Shown one piece after another: positions 8,986 through 17,998 of a stretch of 64,000 nucleotides of DNA. Every line of letters starts with the position of its first letter. Within the stretch, counting starts at the first letter, position 1. A program made the translations under genes and the position numbers. The notes below the pieces were generated by a model. The model was not told the DNA's origin. It did not search any database and saw only the letters and a list, made by a program, of their open reading frames with translations. Source of the stretch: an uncultured bacterium (GTDB lineage Bacteria > Verrucomicrobiota > Lentisphaeria > Victivallales > UBA1829); NCBI GenBank assembly GCA_900549415.1, contig URNX01000003.1:51551-115550 (forward strand), written 5' to 3'.

Positions 8986-9480
8986 TTATTTGCCGCAGCA
9001 CTTTTTGTATTTTTTGCCGCTTCCGCAGGGACACGGCGCATTGCGCTCGATCTTCGGAGTCGTGCGGACGTAGGGCTTCTGCTGGACGAGCTTGCCGTCA
9101 TAGAAATACCAGGCGTTGTTGATTTTGCGGAACTCGGCGCGTTCATGATGCTCCAGCGGCGTGTCGCGGTCAGTGTAGCGCGCGATGAATTCAACGAATC
9201 CGGTCTTGTCGCCGGCTTCGGGCGCGGGGGCGCTGATGATTTCGAGTCCGAGCCACTGGGAACGTTCCGCCCAGCTGCGCATCTCCTCACGGTCGATGCT
9301 TTCGCGCTGAGACGGCGCAGTGGAGGAGATCAGGTGATCGATTTCCGCTTTGGCATATGCGGTATATCTGGAACGCATCAGCGCTTCCGGGGTTTCCGCC
9401 TTGACGAGTCCCTTGATGATCGGTTCACAGCACTCCGAATAGAGTTTTCCGGAACAGCACGGGCATTTTTCAGAATCCAT
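8986..9480 (-). CDS. YchJ-like protein with two SEC-C motifs (UPF0225)
   Basis: A 164-residue protein with a SEC-C zinc motif at each end: CPCCSGKLYSECC at the N-terminus and CPCGSGKKYKKCCGK at the C-terminus. Between them is an NTF2-like domain containing RSRYTAYAKAEIDHL. This is the YchJ arrangement. SEC-C motifs bind zinc and in SecA recognise SecB; the role of free-standing YchJ proteins is unknown. The ATG at 9480 is preferred over an in-frame GTG at 9489 because AGGAG lies 8 nt before it. It is 15 bp upstream of the DUF386 gene and probably co-transcribed. Confidence 0.9.
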   Translation of the reverse strand: MDSEKCPCCSGKLYSECCEPIIKGLVKAETPEALMRSRYTAYAKAEIDHLISSTAPSQRESIDREEMRSWAERSQWLGLEIISAPAPEAGDKTGFVEFIARYTDRDTPLEHHERAEFRKINNAWYFYDGKLVQQKPYVRTTPKIERNAPCPCGSGKKYKKCCGK

Positions 9481-9514
9481 TGTTGACACTCCTGTTGTTG
9501 GACGGTCTCCCGTC

Positions 9515-11881
9515 TTATTTGAAAAGATTTTTGTCCTTCTGCAGTCTCTCTTTTTCCGCCTTGTTGTTTCCGGCGGCGCGGATCTTCATATCCAGAACCG
9601 CATTGGCAAAATTCCTGCAATCGCCATCTTTACGATCCCACCAAAGCTCCGCGGCAGTCTTGTACGCTTCGTTGAAGATCAGCCAGACAACGGCGTCTTT
9701 GAAGTATTTCGAATTCTTCCGCGCAATACGGGCGACAAGATCCGCTTTCTGACGCGGCTTCAGTTCCTTCACCGGAACCTCGGCAGATTTCCCGAAGCTC
9801 TCAACAGTCATGATACCGTTTTTAATGGAAATGACGGAGCCCAGATTGCCCTTGAACGTCACCTGAGGACGGTTCAATTCGCTCTCGGACGAATTCGTCA
9901 GCAGCTTTTCGATGCGCTCCGCGCTCTCGATTTTGCTTTTCAGCCACCAGCCGTAACCGGCAAGGTTCTTCGCCTCGCGCACAACCTGCGCGGGCTTGTT
10001 CTGATTCCGCTGCGGCTCATCGATAAGCCCCTGGGCTTCGCGCTTCGCGGCGGCGATGTCGCCGGAATGAACCAGCGGAACAATCTTCTTCACCTTCTCG
10101 CCTCTTACCCAGTTGGCAAAGCCCTTGTATTTCCGGACAGCATCTTCTTCGGCTCTGCGCTTGCGGTCGGCCTCCTCTCTCTGACGGCGGGCTTCAGCTT
10201 CGCGGCGACGGCGCTCTTCATCGACTTTGCGCTTCTCCTCCGCGGCTTTTGCGGCGGCTTCCTTCGCGGCGGTAAGCTTTTCGCGAACCTGTCCGGCAAG
10301 AGTTTCCACGGCGGCGTATTTCTCCCGTTCTTCCTCTTTTGGCTCCTTGAACCGGGCGAGGAATCCATTGCAGAGCGACGCCGTTTCCTCCAGCGCCGAC
10401 GGGTTATCCGCCGCCTGTTTCAGAATCTTGTCAGCTTCCTCGATCAGAGCGGATTTCTGCGGTTCCGCCTTCTGCTCCGCCGGTGCGGCATCCGGAGCGG
10501 GCTGCGGGTCCGCCTTCGGACCGGCAACCTCTTCCGCTTTCTTCATCACGGAATCCTTGACTTTTTCAAAGTTGCCGGAAAGCACGAACCAGGTTCCGGC
10601 TCCCGCGAGACCAAGCACGACAAGCACCGCAATGATCAGCACAATCACCTTCCGCGGAATCGTCTTTTTCGGAGCGGACGGAGTCTCTTCCGTCTTCGGC
10701 TGCTCTTCCGCTTTCGGCTCCTCCGTTTTCTGCGGAGCAGGAGCGGCAGCGGGCGCCGGCGTTGAAAGTTTCAGTTTCGGCACGCCGCCGGAAACGGAGG
10801 TTCCGGATGCGGGAATGTTCAGCTTCGGCGCATTCCCCGGGATGCTCAGTTTCGGAACCGGAGCCGAAGTCGAATTCTGAAGATTCAGACGCGGAATCGG
10901 TGCGGAAACCGAGGACGGAACGGAAAGTTTCGGGGCGGAAAGTTTGTTCTTGCGGATGTCGCGCAGAGTTTCCACGAGCTCCTCCGCATCCTGGAAACGG
11001 TCGTTCGGATCGCGCGCCATCATCTTGACAATCACATCGGAAACCGCCTGCGGAATTGACTTCTTCACCTGGTTCGGCGGAACCAGCGTATCAGTCAGAT
11101 GCTTCTTCGCAATCTCCGTGACGCTGGAGCCGTTGAACGGGAACTGCCCGGTCACAAAATGGTAGAAGGTCGCGCCGAGACTGTAAATGTCACTGCGGAT
11201 ATCCATCGGCGCGCCGGTCAGGTGTTCGGGGCTGATGTACTGCGGAGTCCCCATAACCTCCTCTTCGCTGTCCAGGGAATCCTTTTCTCCGGCGTGGCGG
11301 GCAAGACCGAGGTCGGCGAGTTTCGCTTTTCCGGTGCTCGTAAGCATGATGTTGTCCGGCTTGATGTCCCGGTGAATCAGACGCTGCTCCTTCCATGCGT
11401 AATCAAGCGCTTCGGCAATCTGCTGGACAATCTGAACGGCCTGGTCGACGGGTATCACATGGTTCTTCTCCAGAATCTCCTTCATGGTCTGCCCGTCGAC
11501 ATTCTCCATGGCGAAATAGTAGATTCCGTCATCCTCGCCGACTGCATACGCCTGCACGATATGGGGATGATTCAGGCGGGCGGCGGCGCGCGCCTCCTTG
11601 ATGAAGCTGATTACAAATTCGGAATTCTGCGCATAATTTTCCGCAAGGACCTTGAGAGCGGCGGAGCGGTCAAGCGAAATCTGATGCGAAAGATAAACAA
11701 CGCCCATTCCGCCGCGGCCGAGCTCTTTTTCAATGATGAAGTCCGCAATCACCGCTCCGGGAGCCGTCCTGGAAGCCGGCACCGTCACAATCTGCTGACA
11801 CTTGCCGCATTGGACTTTTGCTCCCATTTCCGCATTGTCCACGGAGAGGATTTCTTTGCAGTTCGGACACTGAAAACGCAT
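9515..11881 (-). CDS. Membrane Ser/Thr protein kinase with N-terminal zinc ribbon
   Basis: A 788-residue protein. Domains in order: a zinc ribbon with C5, C8, C25 and C28; a PknB-type kinase (about 47-310) with the loop GRGGMG, the lysine in AALKVL, catalytic HRDIKPDN and DLG in place of DFG; a Pro-rich linker with repeated PKL(S/N/K) units; one membrane helix near 415-440; then an extracytoplasmic Glu/Lys/Arg-rich coiled coil (about 550-600) and a C-terminal domain of unknown type. The linker between kinase and membrane may be a self-phosphorylation or docking region. It has its own consensus promoter and is divergent from guaA. The ligand and targets are unknown. Confidence 0.93.
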   Translation of the reverse strand: MRFQCPNCKEILSVDNAEMGAKVQCGKCQQIVTVPASRTAPGAVIADFIIEKELGRGGMGVVYLSHQISLDRSAALKVLAENYAQNSEFVISFIKEARAAARLNHPHIVQAYAVGEDDGIYYFAMENVDGQTMKEILEKNHVIPVDQAVQIVQQIAEALDYAWKEQRLIHRDIKPDNIMLTSTGKAKLADLGLARHAGEKDSLDSEEEVMGTPQYISPEHLTGAPMDIRSDIYSLGATFYHFVTGQFPFNGSSVTEIAKKHLTDTLVPPNQVKKSIPQAVSDVIVKMMARDPNDRFQDAEELVETLRDIRKNKLSAPKLSVPSSVSAPIPRLNLQNSTSAPVPKLSIPGNAPKLNIPASGTSVSGGVPKLKLSTPAPAAAPAPQKTEEPKAEEQPKTEETPSAPKKTIPRKVIVLIIAVLVVLGLAGAGTWFVLSGNFEKVKDSVMKKAEEVAGPKADPQPAPDAAPAEQKAEPQKSALIEEADKILKQAADNPSALEETASLCNGFLARFKEPKEEEREKYAAVETLAGQVREKLTAAKEAAAKAAEEKRKVDEERRRREAEARRQREEADRKRRAEEDAVRKYKGFANWVRGEKVKKIVPLVHSGDIAAAKREAQGLIDEPQRNQNKPAQVVREAKNLAGYGWWLKSKIESAERIEKLLTNSSESELNRPQVTFKGNLGSVISIKNGIMTVESFGKSAEVPVKELKPRQKADLVARIARKNSKYFKDAVVWLIFNEAYKTAAELWWDRKDGDCRNFANAVLDMKIRAAGNNKAEKERLQKDKNLFK

Positions 11882-11923
11882 GGCTCGACGCTCCTGTTAT
11901 AATGAGTTTAAATATAATCAGGT

Positions 11924-11952
11924 ATTATATCGCCTTAAATGCGAATTGTCAA
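11924..11952 (-). promoter_or_regulatory. Sigma70-type promoter of the Ser/Thr kinase gene
   Basis: On the minus strand TTGACA (11952-11947) and TATAAT (11929-11924) are separated by exactly 17 bp, a full consensus pair, 43 bp upstream of the kinase ATG. AGGAGCG then precedes the start. Confidence 0.85.
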
Positions 11953-11980
11953 GAGCATTGCAAAAAAATCATAACTTCCT

Positions 11981-12008
11981 TTGCATTTTCGCGTTTCCGA
12001 TGTATATT
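11981..12008 (+). promoter_or_regulatory. Probable guaA promoter
   Basis: TTGCAT (11981-11986) and TATATT (12003-12008) are spaced 16 bp, 32 bp before the guaA ATG. Weaker than the divergent kinase promoter. No purine riboswitch-like structure is apparent in the short leader. Confidence 0.55.
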
Positions 12009-12040
12009 ATTGCCTTAAAATTTTAAATTGGAAGACTTAC

Positions 12041-13585
12041 ATGGCAAAAAACGAAACCATACTCGTTCTGGACTTCGGTTCGCAGTACAGCCAGCTGATC
12101 GCGCGGCGAATCCGTGAATGCAAGGTTTACAGCCGTATCGTTCCCTTCAGCACTCCGGTTGAAAAAATCCGCGAGGAAGCTCCGATGGGAATCATCCTCA
12201 GCGGCGGACCCGCAAGCGTCTATCAGGACAATGCCCCGAAGTGCGATCCTGAAATCTTCAACCTCGGCATTCCCGTGCTCGGAATCTGCTACGGCCTCCA
12301 GCTGACCGTCATGACGCTCGGCGGCAAAGTTGCCCGCGGTCATGCACGCGAATACGGCAAGGCGGAAATCGAAATCACCGGCGAATCCCCTCTTCTCGAC
12401 GGGCTCCCCTCTCCTCTTCAGGTCTGGATGTCCCACGGGGACAAAGTCACCGCGCTTCCCGAAGGATTCGTCACCACGGCGAAAACCACGAACACCGAAT
12501 TCGCCGCAATCCGCCACACCGAAAAGAAAATCTACGGAATCCAGTTCCATCCCGAAGTCGTTCACACGCACCGCGGAACTGAAATCATCCGCAACTTCGC
12601 CATGCGCATCTGCGGATGCTCCGGAAACTGGACCATGGAGTCCTTCATCGAACGCAGCGTCCGCGAAATCCAGGAGAAAACCGCCGGACAGAAGGTCATT
12701 CTCGGTCTCAGCGGCGGTGTCGACTCCTCCGTTGCCGCCGCCCTGATCCACAAGGCGATCGGCGACAAACTCACCTGCATCTTCGTCAACAACGGACTTC
12801 TCCGCAAAAACGAAGCCGAACGCGTCCAGGAACTCTTCGCAGGCTCCTTCAAAATGAACCTCGTCTACATCGACGCCACCGACCGCTTCCTTGACAAGCT
12901 CGCCGGCGTCACCGAGCCGGAAAAGAAACGCAAAATCATCGGTCATGAGTTCGTCAACGTCTTCGACGACGCCGCAATGAAGCTCAAAGACGTCAAATTC
13001 CTCGCACAGGGAACCACCTATCCTGACGTAATCGAGAGCGTGCCCATCGACGGCAACCCCAGCGCAATGATCAAGAGCCACCACAACGTCGGCGGGCTCC
13101 CCGAAAAGATGAATCTCAAGCTCCTTGAGCCCCTGAGCCGTCTCTTCAAAGACGAAGTCCGCGAAGTCGGCAAAAAGCTCGGACTTCCCGACGAGATGGT
13201 CTACCGCCAACCGTTCCCGGGTCCCGGACTCGCCGTCCGCATGCTCGGCGCGGTCAACCGCAAGGATCTCGATACCCTCCGCGAAGCGGATATCATCATC
13301 GTCGATGAGATGAAGAAAGCCGGACTCTACTACAAGATCTGGCAGGCGTTCGCCGTCTTCGTCCCCGTCAAAACAGTCGGCGTGATGGGCGATGAACGCA
13401 CTTACGACAATGTCATTGCCCTGCGCGCCGTGGAAAGCCAGGACGGCATGACCGCCGACTGGGTGCGTCTCCCGTATGAACTCATGGAGCGCATCTCCAC
13501 CCGCATTATCAACGAAGTGAACGGCGTGAACCGCGTGGTGTATGACATCACCTCCAAGCCGCCGGGAACGATTGAATGGGAATGA
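12041..13585 (+). CDS. guaA: GMP synthase (glutamine-hydrolysing)
   Basis: A 514-residue cytosolic enzyme that amidates XMP to GMP using ATP and glutamine. The N-terminal class I amidotransferase has the nucleophile in GICYGLQ and the His-Glu pair in QFHPEVVH. The ATP-pyrophosphatase domain has GLSGGVDSSVAA, and the dimerisation domain ends with the family signature DITSKPPGTIEWE. The ATG at 12041, preceded by GGAAG, is preferred to an in-frame start 60 bp earlier because MAKNETILVLDFGSQYSQLI aligns with the family N-terminus. rsmD follows after 9 bp. Confidence 0.98.
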   Translation: MAKNETILVLDFGSQYSQLIARRIRECKVYSRIVPFSTPVEKIREEAPMGIILSGGPASVYQDNAPKCDPEIFNLGIPVLGICYGLQLTVMTLGGKVARGHAREYGKAEIEITGESPLLDGLPSPLQVWMSHGDKVTALPEGFVTTAKTTNTEFAAIRHTEKKIYGIQFHPEVVHTHRGTEIIRNFAMRICGCSGNWTMESFIERSVREIQEKTAGQKVILGLSGGVDSSVAAALIHKAIGDKLTCIFVNNGLLRKNEAERVQELFAGSFKMNLVYIDATDRFLDKLAGVTEPEKKRKIIGHEFVNVFDDAAMKLKDVKFLAQGTTYPDVIESVPIDGNPSAMIKSHHNVGGLPEKMNLKLLEPLSRLFKDEVREVGKKLGLPDEMVYRQPFPGPGLAVRMLGAVNRKDLDTLREADIIIVDEMKKAGLYYKIWQAFAVFVPVKTVGVMGDERTYDNVIALRAVESQDGMTADWVRLPYELMERISTRIINEVNGVNRVVYDITSKPPGTIEWE

Positions 13586-13594
13586 TTTTCTGAA

Positions 13595-14155
13595 ATGGAA
13601 ATTGTTTCCGGGAAACTGCGCGGAATGCCCCTGCGCGCGCCGTCGGGGCTCACCGCGCGACCGACAGCGGTCCGCGCCCGCGAAGCCCTCTTCGCGAGCC
13701 TCGGAACGCTGGACGGCATGACCGTCGCCGACCTGTTCGCCGGAACGGGCGCGATCGGTCTGGAAGCCGCCAGCCGCGGCGCAGCTTCCGTTCTCTTTGT
13801 GGATTCCTCGAAATCCTCGTGCAATGCGGTAAAAGCCAACTGCGCAAAAGCGGAGAGCATCGCTCCAACCGCCGTTTTTGAAATCTTCAACGCCCCGCTC
13901 CCGAACATCTGCAAGCGTCTTGCGGTTCACCCGCAGCCCGATCTGATCTTTGCCGATCCGCCCTATGCGGAATCCGCAGAGCTTCTCGCAAAGCTTCTCG
14001 CCGATCCCGACTTCAACCGCTGGTCCGGCAAAGCGCTTCTCATTTGGGAAATGGCGGAGAACAAAGGCGGTCTCCAGCCCCCGCCGCCGAACTGGCAGCT
14101 TGAGACAATCCGCAACTTCGGCGGAGCAAAATTCCTCTATCTCCGTCAGAAATGA
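13595..14155 (+). CDS. rsmD: 16S rRNA (guanine966-N2)-methyltransferase RsmD
   Basis: A 186-residue SAM-dependent methyltransferase that modifies G966 of 16S rRNA. The N-terminus GKLRGMPLRAPSGLTARPT and VREALF-like segment are typical of RsmD. The SAM site is in VADLFAGTGAIGLEAASRGA, and the catalytic motif IV is FADPPYAES. Length agrees with the family (about 185-200). It lies 9 bp after guaA and is followed by a strong hairpin, so the two probably form one transcript. Confidence 0.93.
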   Translation: MEIVSGKLRGMPLRAPSGLTARPTAVRAREALFASLGTLDGMTVADLFAGTGAIGLEAASRGAASVLFVDSSKSSCNAVKANCAKAESIAPTAVFEIFNAPLPNICKRLAVHPQPDLIFADPPYAESAELLAKLLADPDFNRWSGKALLIWEMAENKGGLQPPPPNWQLETIRNFGGAKFLYLRQK

Positions 14156-14156
14156 C

Positions 14157-14190
14157 AGCAAAAAAAGTGACGGATTCAGTCCGTCACTTT
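14157..14190. terminator. Bidirectional intrinsic terminator between rsmD and the ABC permease gene
   Basis: A perfect 11-bp stem (14164-14174 with 14180-14190) around a 5-nt loop. Read on the minus strand it is followed by seven T residues, a strong terminator for the permease operon. On the plus strand the U-run is short, so it may stop rsmD less efficiently. Confidence 0.85.
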
Positions 14191-14229
14191 CCCGTCAATT
14201 CATGATTTTCTGTTCAAAGCGGGGATTTT

Positions 14230-15159
14230 TCAGCCCCGTTTTCTCTGAATCATCACTGCAACGATGATCACGATCCCCTTCACGGTTCCCTGCAGAGTGA
14301 CGGAGATTCCCCACATATCCAGAACGTTCGAGACAATACCGAGAATCAGCACTCCGGCCAGCGTCCCCCACACCGTCGCGCGACCGCCGTTCATCGAACT
14401 TCCGCCGATGATAACCGCCGCAATTGCATCCAGTTCATAGGAGATGCCCGCACCCGTCGAACTGACCGCATTCAAGCGGCCGCCGAACAGAAATGCAGCA
14501 ACACCGGACGCAAGACCTGCAATCAGATATGTCCCGTACTTCACAAGCCCCGTCCGGATGCCCGAATAACGCGCCACGCGTTCGTTCGACCCCACCGCGC
14601 AGACGTGGCGGCCGAAGCGCGTCATGAACAGCAGAACCGAAAGCAAAAGCGTCAGAAGAAGAAGCACCCAGACCGGAAGCGGGAGGTTCGCAAACGAGGC
14701 GTCGCCAACCGTCCGGAACACTTCGTTCTCCGTTGAAACAAGTCCGGAATCCGCGAAATAGAGCGCGAGCGAACGGAAGATCACCATCGTGCCGAGAGTC
14801 GCAATGAACGGAGGAATCTTTCCGACCGAAACGAGCAGTCCGTTCGCCGTTCCGCCTGCGGCTCCGACGCCGACGGCTATCACGCCGGCAATCACCACCG
14901 CCCATTCCGGCGAAACGGGAAGCGCGTTCATTCCGAGAATCGAAAGCACGCCCGAAAGAGCCAGCAGCGAGCCGACCGAAAGGTCTATGCCGCCCGCCGC
15001 AATGACAAACGTCATGCCCAGCGCAATGATGCCGCTGTATGACACCTGCCGCATGATGTTGATAAGGTTCTGTATGCTGCGGAAGCTCTCGTTGGAAACG
15101 CAGCAGACGATCAGCAGCAGAACAAGCGCCGCATAAGGTCCTCCCGCCGTCCGGAGCAT
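14230..15159 (-). CDS. Sugar ABC transporter permease (RbsC/BPD_transp_2 family)
   Basis: A 309-residue polytopic membrane protein with about nine hydrophobic helices. RbsC-family signatures are ALGMTFVIAAGGIDLSVGS near the N-terminus, PPFIATLGTM in the middle and IIGGSSMNGGRATVWGTLAG near the C-terminus. It would form the channel for uptake of a monosaccharide such as ribose, xylose or galactose; specificity cannot be read. The ATG at 15159, preceded by GGCGGAG, leaves 22 bp after the ATPase stop. In-frame upstream starts at 15228 and 15252 would overlap the ATPase and add non-family sequence. No periplasmic binding protein gene is adjacent. Confidence 0.92.
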   Translation of the reverse strand: MLRTAGGPYAALVLLLIVCCVSNESFRSIQNLINIMRQVSYSGIIALGMTFVIAAGGIDLSVGSLLALSGVLSILGMNALPVSPEWAVVIAGVIAVGVGAAGGTANGLLVSVGKIPPFIATLGTMVIFRSLALYFADSGLVSTENEVFRTVGDASFANLPLPVWVLLLLTLLLSVLLFMTRFGRHVCAVGSNERVARYSGIRTGLVKYGTYLIAGLASGVAAFLFGGRLNAVSSTGAGISYELDAIAAVIIGGSSMNGGRATVWGTLAGVLILGIVSNVLDMWGISVTLQGTVKGIVIIVAVMIQRKRG

Positions 15160-15181
15160 GCGCTCCGCCGTTTTCCTGAAA

Positions 15182-16648
15182 TTACTGAATGCCGGTTGCA
15201 AGGTACATGATCTCCTCTTCTGTAACATGTTCGTGCTCAACGCATCCGGCAAGTTCGCCGGAACGCATCACAAACACGCGCTCGCACATGCCGATCACCT
15301 CTTCCAGATCGGAAGAGATCAGCAGGCAGGCAACGCCGCTCTGCGCGAGTTCACTGATGAATGTGTAGATGTCACTGCGCGCGCCGATGTCGACGCCGCG
15401 CGTGGGTTCGTCAAAAATAAAAACCTGCGGATGAATGTCAAGGCATTTCGCAATCGCAACTTTCTGCTGATTGCCGCCGCTAAGGTATTTCAGCTCCTCC
15501 GCAACGGACGCCGCTTTGATGCGGAACTTCGCGACATAATCCTCCGCCGCCGCATCCTCGTCCTTCCGGCGGATGAAACCCGCCGTGCAGTAACGCGCAA
15601 GACTCGCAAGCGTGACGTTCCGGTTCAGCGGGAATTCGGTCAGAATGCCGCTTCCCTGCCGGTCCTCGGAAAGATAAACAATCCCGTGCGCAATCGCATC
15701 GGAAGGCTTTTTCAGGTGCAGGAGTTCGCCGTTCAGCCGGATTTCGCCATGTCCCTTGCGAATGGCGCAGATAGTCTCCGCAAGCTCGGTGCGTCCGGCT
15801 CCGGCAAGCCCGGCGAGTCCGGTGATGCCTTTGCCCAGAGAAAGCGAAACTCCGCGCACTTCGCGTCCGGAAGTCAGATTTGAGACTTCGAGAACCGGAT
15901 GCTCCGTATCGGGATAATGCTTCGGGGGAAACATCCGCGTGAGTTCGCGTCCGACCATCCGCTGAGCGATTTCGATTGCGGTAAGCTCCCGCGCGGGATC
16001 GACGCTTACAAGCACGCCGTCGCGCAGAACCGCCACACGGTCGCAGACGGTGCGGATCTCTTCCAGGCGGTGCGAAATGAAGATGACCGATGTTCCCGCC
16101 GCTTTCAGTTCACGCATGATGCGGAAGAGAATTTCCGCTTCGTTCCGGTTCAGAACCGTGGTCGGTTCGTCCATAATCAGCAGCCGGCATTCGACGGAAA
16201 GCGCTTTTGCGATTTCAACCATCTGTTTTTCCGCAACGCCGAGCGTCCCGATCATGCGGTCCGGATCAATCTCCACGCCGAGACGCGCCAGATGACGGGA
16301 CGATTCCGCGTTCATTTTCGCCCGGTCGAGAAAACCGAAGCGATGCGGTTCGCGTCCGAGAAAGATATTCTCCGCAACCGTCAGATCGCTGACGAGGTTG
16401 AACTCCTGCGGAATCCCCTCTATTCCCGCCTCTCCCGGCCGCAGCGGACGGCCGAGGAAACGGATCGAACCGGAATCGGGGCGGTGGATGCCGAGCAGAC
16501 ACTTCACCAGCGTCGATTTTCCCGCGCCGTTCTCCCCGACAAGTCCGAGGATTTCGCCAGGCGCAACCGTCAGCGAAACGCCCGTCAGAACGCGCGTTCC
16601 GCCGAATGATTTGACAACTGAATCGAGTTCAAGCAAAGGCTCCGGCAT
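15182..16648 (-). CDS. Sugar ABC transporter ATP-binding protein (RbsA/MglA type)
   Basis: A 488-residue protein with two ABC domains in tandem, the RbsA layout. Domain 1 (about 1-230) has Walker A GENGAGKST and Walker B LLIMDEPT. Domain 2 has a degenerate Walker A (GLAGAGRTELAE), as is usual in this family, the signature LSGGNQQKVAIAKCL and VFIFDEPTRGVDIGA. It powers the adjacent RbsC-like permease. It lies 9 bp after the Mrp gene on the same strand, so it is at the distal end of a long housekeeping operon rather than next to sugar catabolic genes. Confidence 0.94.
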   Translation of the reverse strand: MPEPLLELDSVVKSFGGTRVLTGVSLTVAPGEILGLVGENGAGKSTLVKCLLGIHRPDSGSIRFLGRPLRPGEAGIEGIPQEFNLVSDLTVAENIFLGREPHRFGFLDRAKMNAESSRHLARLGVEIDPDRMIGTLGVAEKQMVEIAKALSVECRLLIMDEPTTVLNRNEAEILFRIMRELKAAGTSVIFISHRLEEIRTVCDRVAVLRDGVLVSVDPARELTAIEIAQRMVGRELTRMFPPKHYPDTEHPVLEVSNLTSGREVRGVSLSLGKGITGLAGLAGAGRTELAETICAIRKGHGEIRLNGELLHLKKPSDAIAHGIVYLSEDRQGSGILTEFPLNRNVTLASLARYCTAGFIRRKDEDAAAEDYVAKFRIKAASVAEELKYLSGGNQQKVAIAKCLDIHPQVFIFDEPTRGVDIGARSDIYTFISELAQSGVACLLISSDLEEVIGMCERVFVMRSGELAGCVEHEHVTEEEIMYLATGIQ

Positions 16649-16657
16649 GGGAACTCC

Positions 16658-17491
16658 TCAGCCGCGGGCAATGATAAGCGAAGCCGCCTTGTCCATTTCG
16701 CCCGCAATCGCGGGAGAGGAAGTGAGCGCTCCGGCAACATCGCCGGCGTCACACTGCTTCAGGAACGCGGGGTCAAGCGGAAGCTGGGCGAGCAGCGGAG
16801 CCTCCGCCAGTTTCGCAAGCTTCTCTCCGCCGCCGCTGGAAAAGATCTCATGGCGGTGTCCGCAGTCCGGACAGACAAAGCCGCTCATGTTCTCGATAAT
16901 TCCCGCGATGGGGACTTCAACCTGTTTGCAGAAATCGATGCACTTGCGGCAGTCGGCAAGCGCGACTTCCTGCGGTGTGGAAACGATAACCGCGCTCTTC
17001 GAGCCGGAAATCATCTGGCAGGCGGAAAGCACTTCGTCCCCCGTTCCCGGCGGGAAGTCGAGGACGAGATAATCAAGTTCACCCCACTGGACGTCTTCCA
17101 GAAGCTGTTTGAGCACGCCGATCTTGGCAGGACCGCGCCAGATGATCGCACGGTCGGCATCCTCCATGACAAGCCCGATGGAGAAAATTTTAATGCCGTT
17201 GATTTCCGGCGGAATCATGCCGTCGTCATTTCCTTCCAGCGTCACGGTCTGAAGACTGAACAGAGTGGGCTGGGAAGGTCCGTGGAAATCGACGTCGAGA
17301 AGACCGACTTTTGCACCTTTGCGTGCAAGAGTCAGCGCGAGCGTCGCGGCAACCGTGCTTTTGCCGACGCCGCCTTTGCCCGAGAGCACAAGGATTTTGT
17401 GTTTGATCAAAGCGAGACGCTTTTCAAGTTTCTCCTCCGTATTGCAGGAGGAGGAACAGCTGGAGCAGTGTCCGGAACAACTGGAACTCAT
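16658..17491 (-). CDS. Mrp/NBP35-type P-loop Fe-S cluster carrier
   Basis: A 277-residue cytosolic ATPase of the Mrp/ApbC/NBP35 family, which carries [4Fe-4S] clusters to apo-proteins. It has the deviant Walker A GKGGVGKSTVA, the SIMIBI segment DVDFHGPSQ, DFPPGTGDE, and the C-terminal cluster-binding CPDC pair. An N-terminal Cys-rich stretch (C5, C9, C12, C16) resembles the extra cluster site of NBP35-like members. The many ferredoxin-type proteins encoded further right are possible clients, but nothing links them directly. AAGG precedes the ATG; the RfaE2 gene ends 15 bp upstream. Confidence 0.93.
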   Translation of the reverse strand: MSSSCSGHCSSCSSSCNTEEKLEKRLALIKHKILVLSGKGGVGKSTVAATLALTLARKGAKVGLLDVDFHGPSQPTLFSLQTVTLEGNDDGMIPPEINGIKIFSIGLVMEDADRAIIWRGPAKIGVLKQLLEDVQWGELDYLVLDFPPGTGDEVLSACQMISGSKSAVIVSTPQEVALADCRKCIDFCKQVEVPIAGIIENMSGFVCPDCGHRHEIFSSGGGEKLAKLAEAPLLAQLPLDPAFLKQCDAGDVAGALTSSPAIAGEMDKAASLIIARG

Positions 17492-17506
17492 ATCTGTAAC
17501 CTTTCT

Positions 17507-17998
17507 TTAAGATTTTCTGCTTTTTTCAATCAGTGAAGTCGTCGAATGACCGGGGACAAACGGAATGAAGCGGATCTCCGCATTGCATCCGAAGATGGCG
17601 GAACGTTCGCCCGGGTTGAGCTTCTCCACAGTGTAATCGCCGCCTTTCACATAGACGTCCGGCGCAATCGCCGCAATTTCATGGTCGCAGCGCTCGGAAT
17701 CGAACACGACAACGGCGTCGACGAATTCAAAACACGCCAGCATGAACGCGCGATCCGCCTCTTCGCAGATCGGACGCGACGGCCCCTTCAGACGGCGGAT
17801 GGACGCGTCGGAATTCAGCAGAACCACGAGAGCGTCCGCCGATTCGCGCGCGGCAAGCAGATACTCCGCATGCCCGCGGTGCAGCAGATCGAAACATCCG
17901 TTGGTAAGCGCGAGTTTTTTCCCGTCCGCCCGCAGTTTCTTCCGCCATTCGGCGGCTTCCGCAAGCGTTTTGATTTTCTGTACGATCTGCTGTTTCAT
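17507..17998 (-). CDS. RfaE2-type adenylyltransferase (ADP-heptose synthase domain)
   Basis: A 163-residue nucleotidyltransferase with the HxGH site in NGCFDLLHRGHAEYL and the later DAVVVFDSE, YVKGGDYTVE and VPGHSTTSLIEK motifs. These match the C-terminal domain of HldE (RfaE domain II), which adenylates D-glycero-D-manno-heptose-1-phosphate for LPS core synthesis. The kinase domain is encoded elsewhere. The ATG at 17998 overlaps the stop of the TadE-like gene (TGATG), which decides it over an in-frame TTG at 18001. Confidence 0.9.
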   Translation of the reverse strand: MKQQIVQKIKTLAEAAEWRKKLRADGKKLALTNGCFDLLHRGHAEYLLAARESADALVVLLNSDASIRRLKGPSRPICEEADRAFMLACFEFVDAVVVFDSERCDHEIAAIAPDVYVKGGDYTVEKLNPGERSAIFGCNAEIRFIPFVPGHSTTSLIEKSRKS

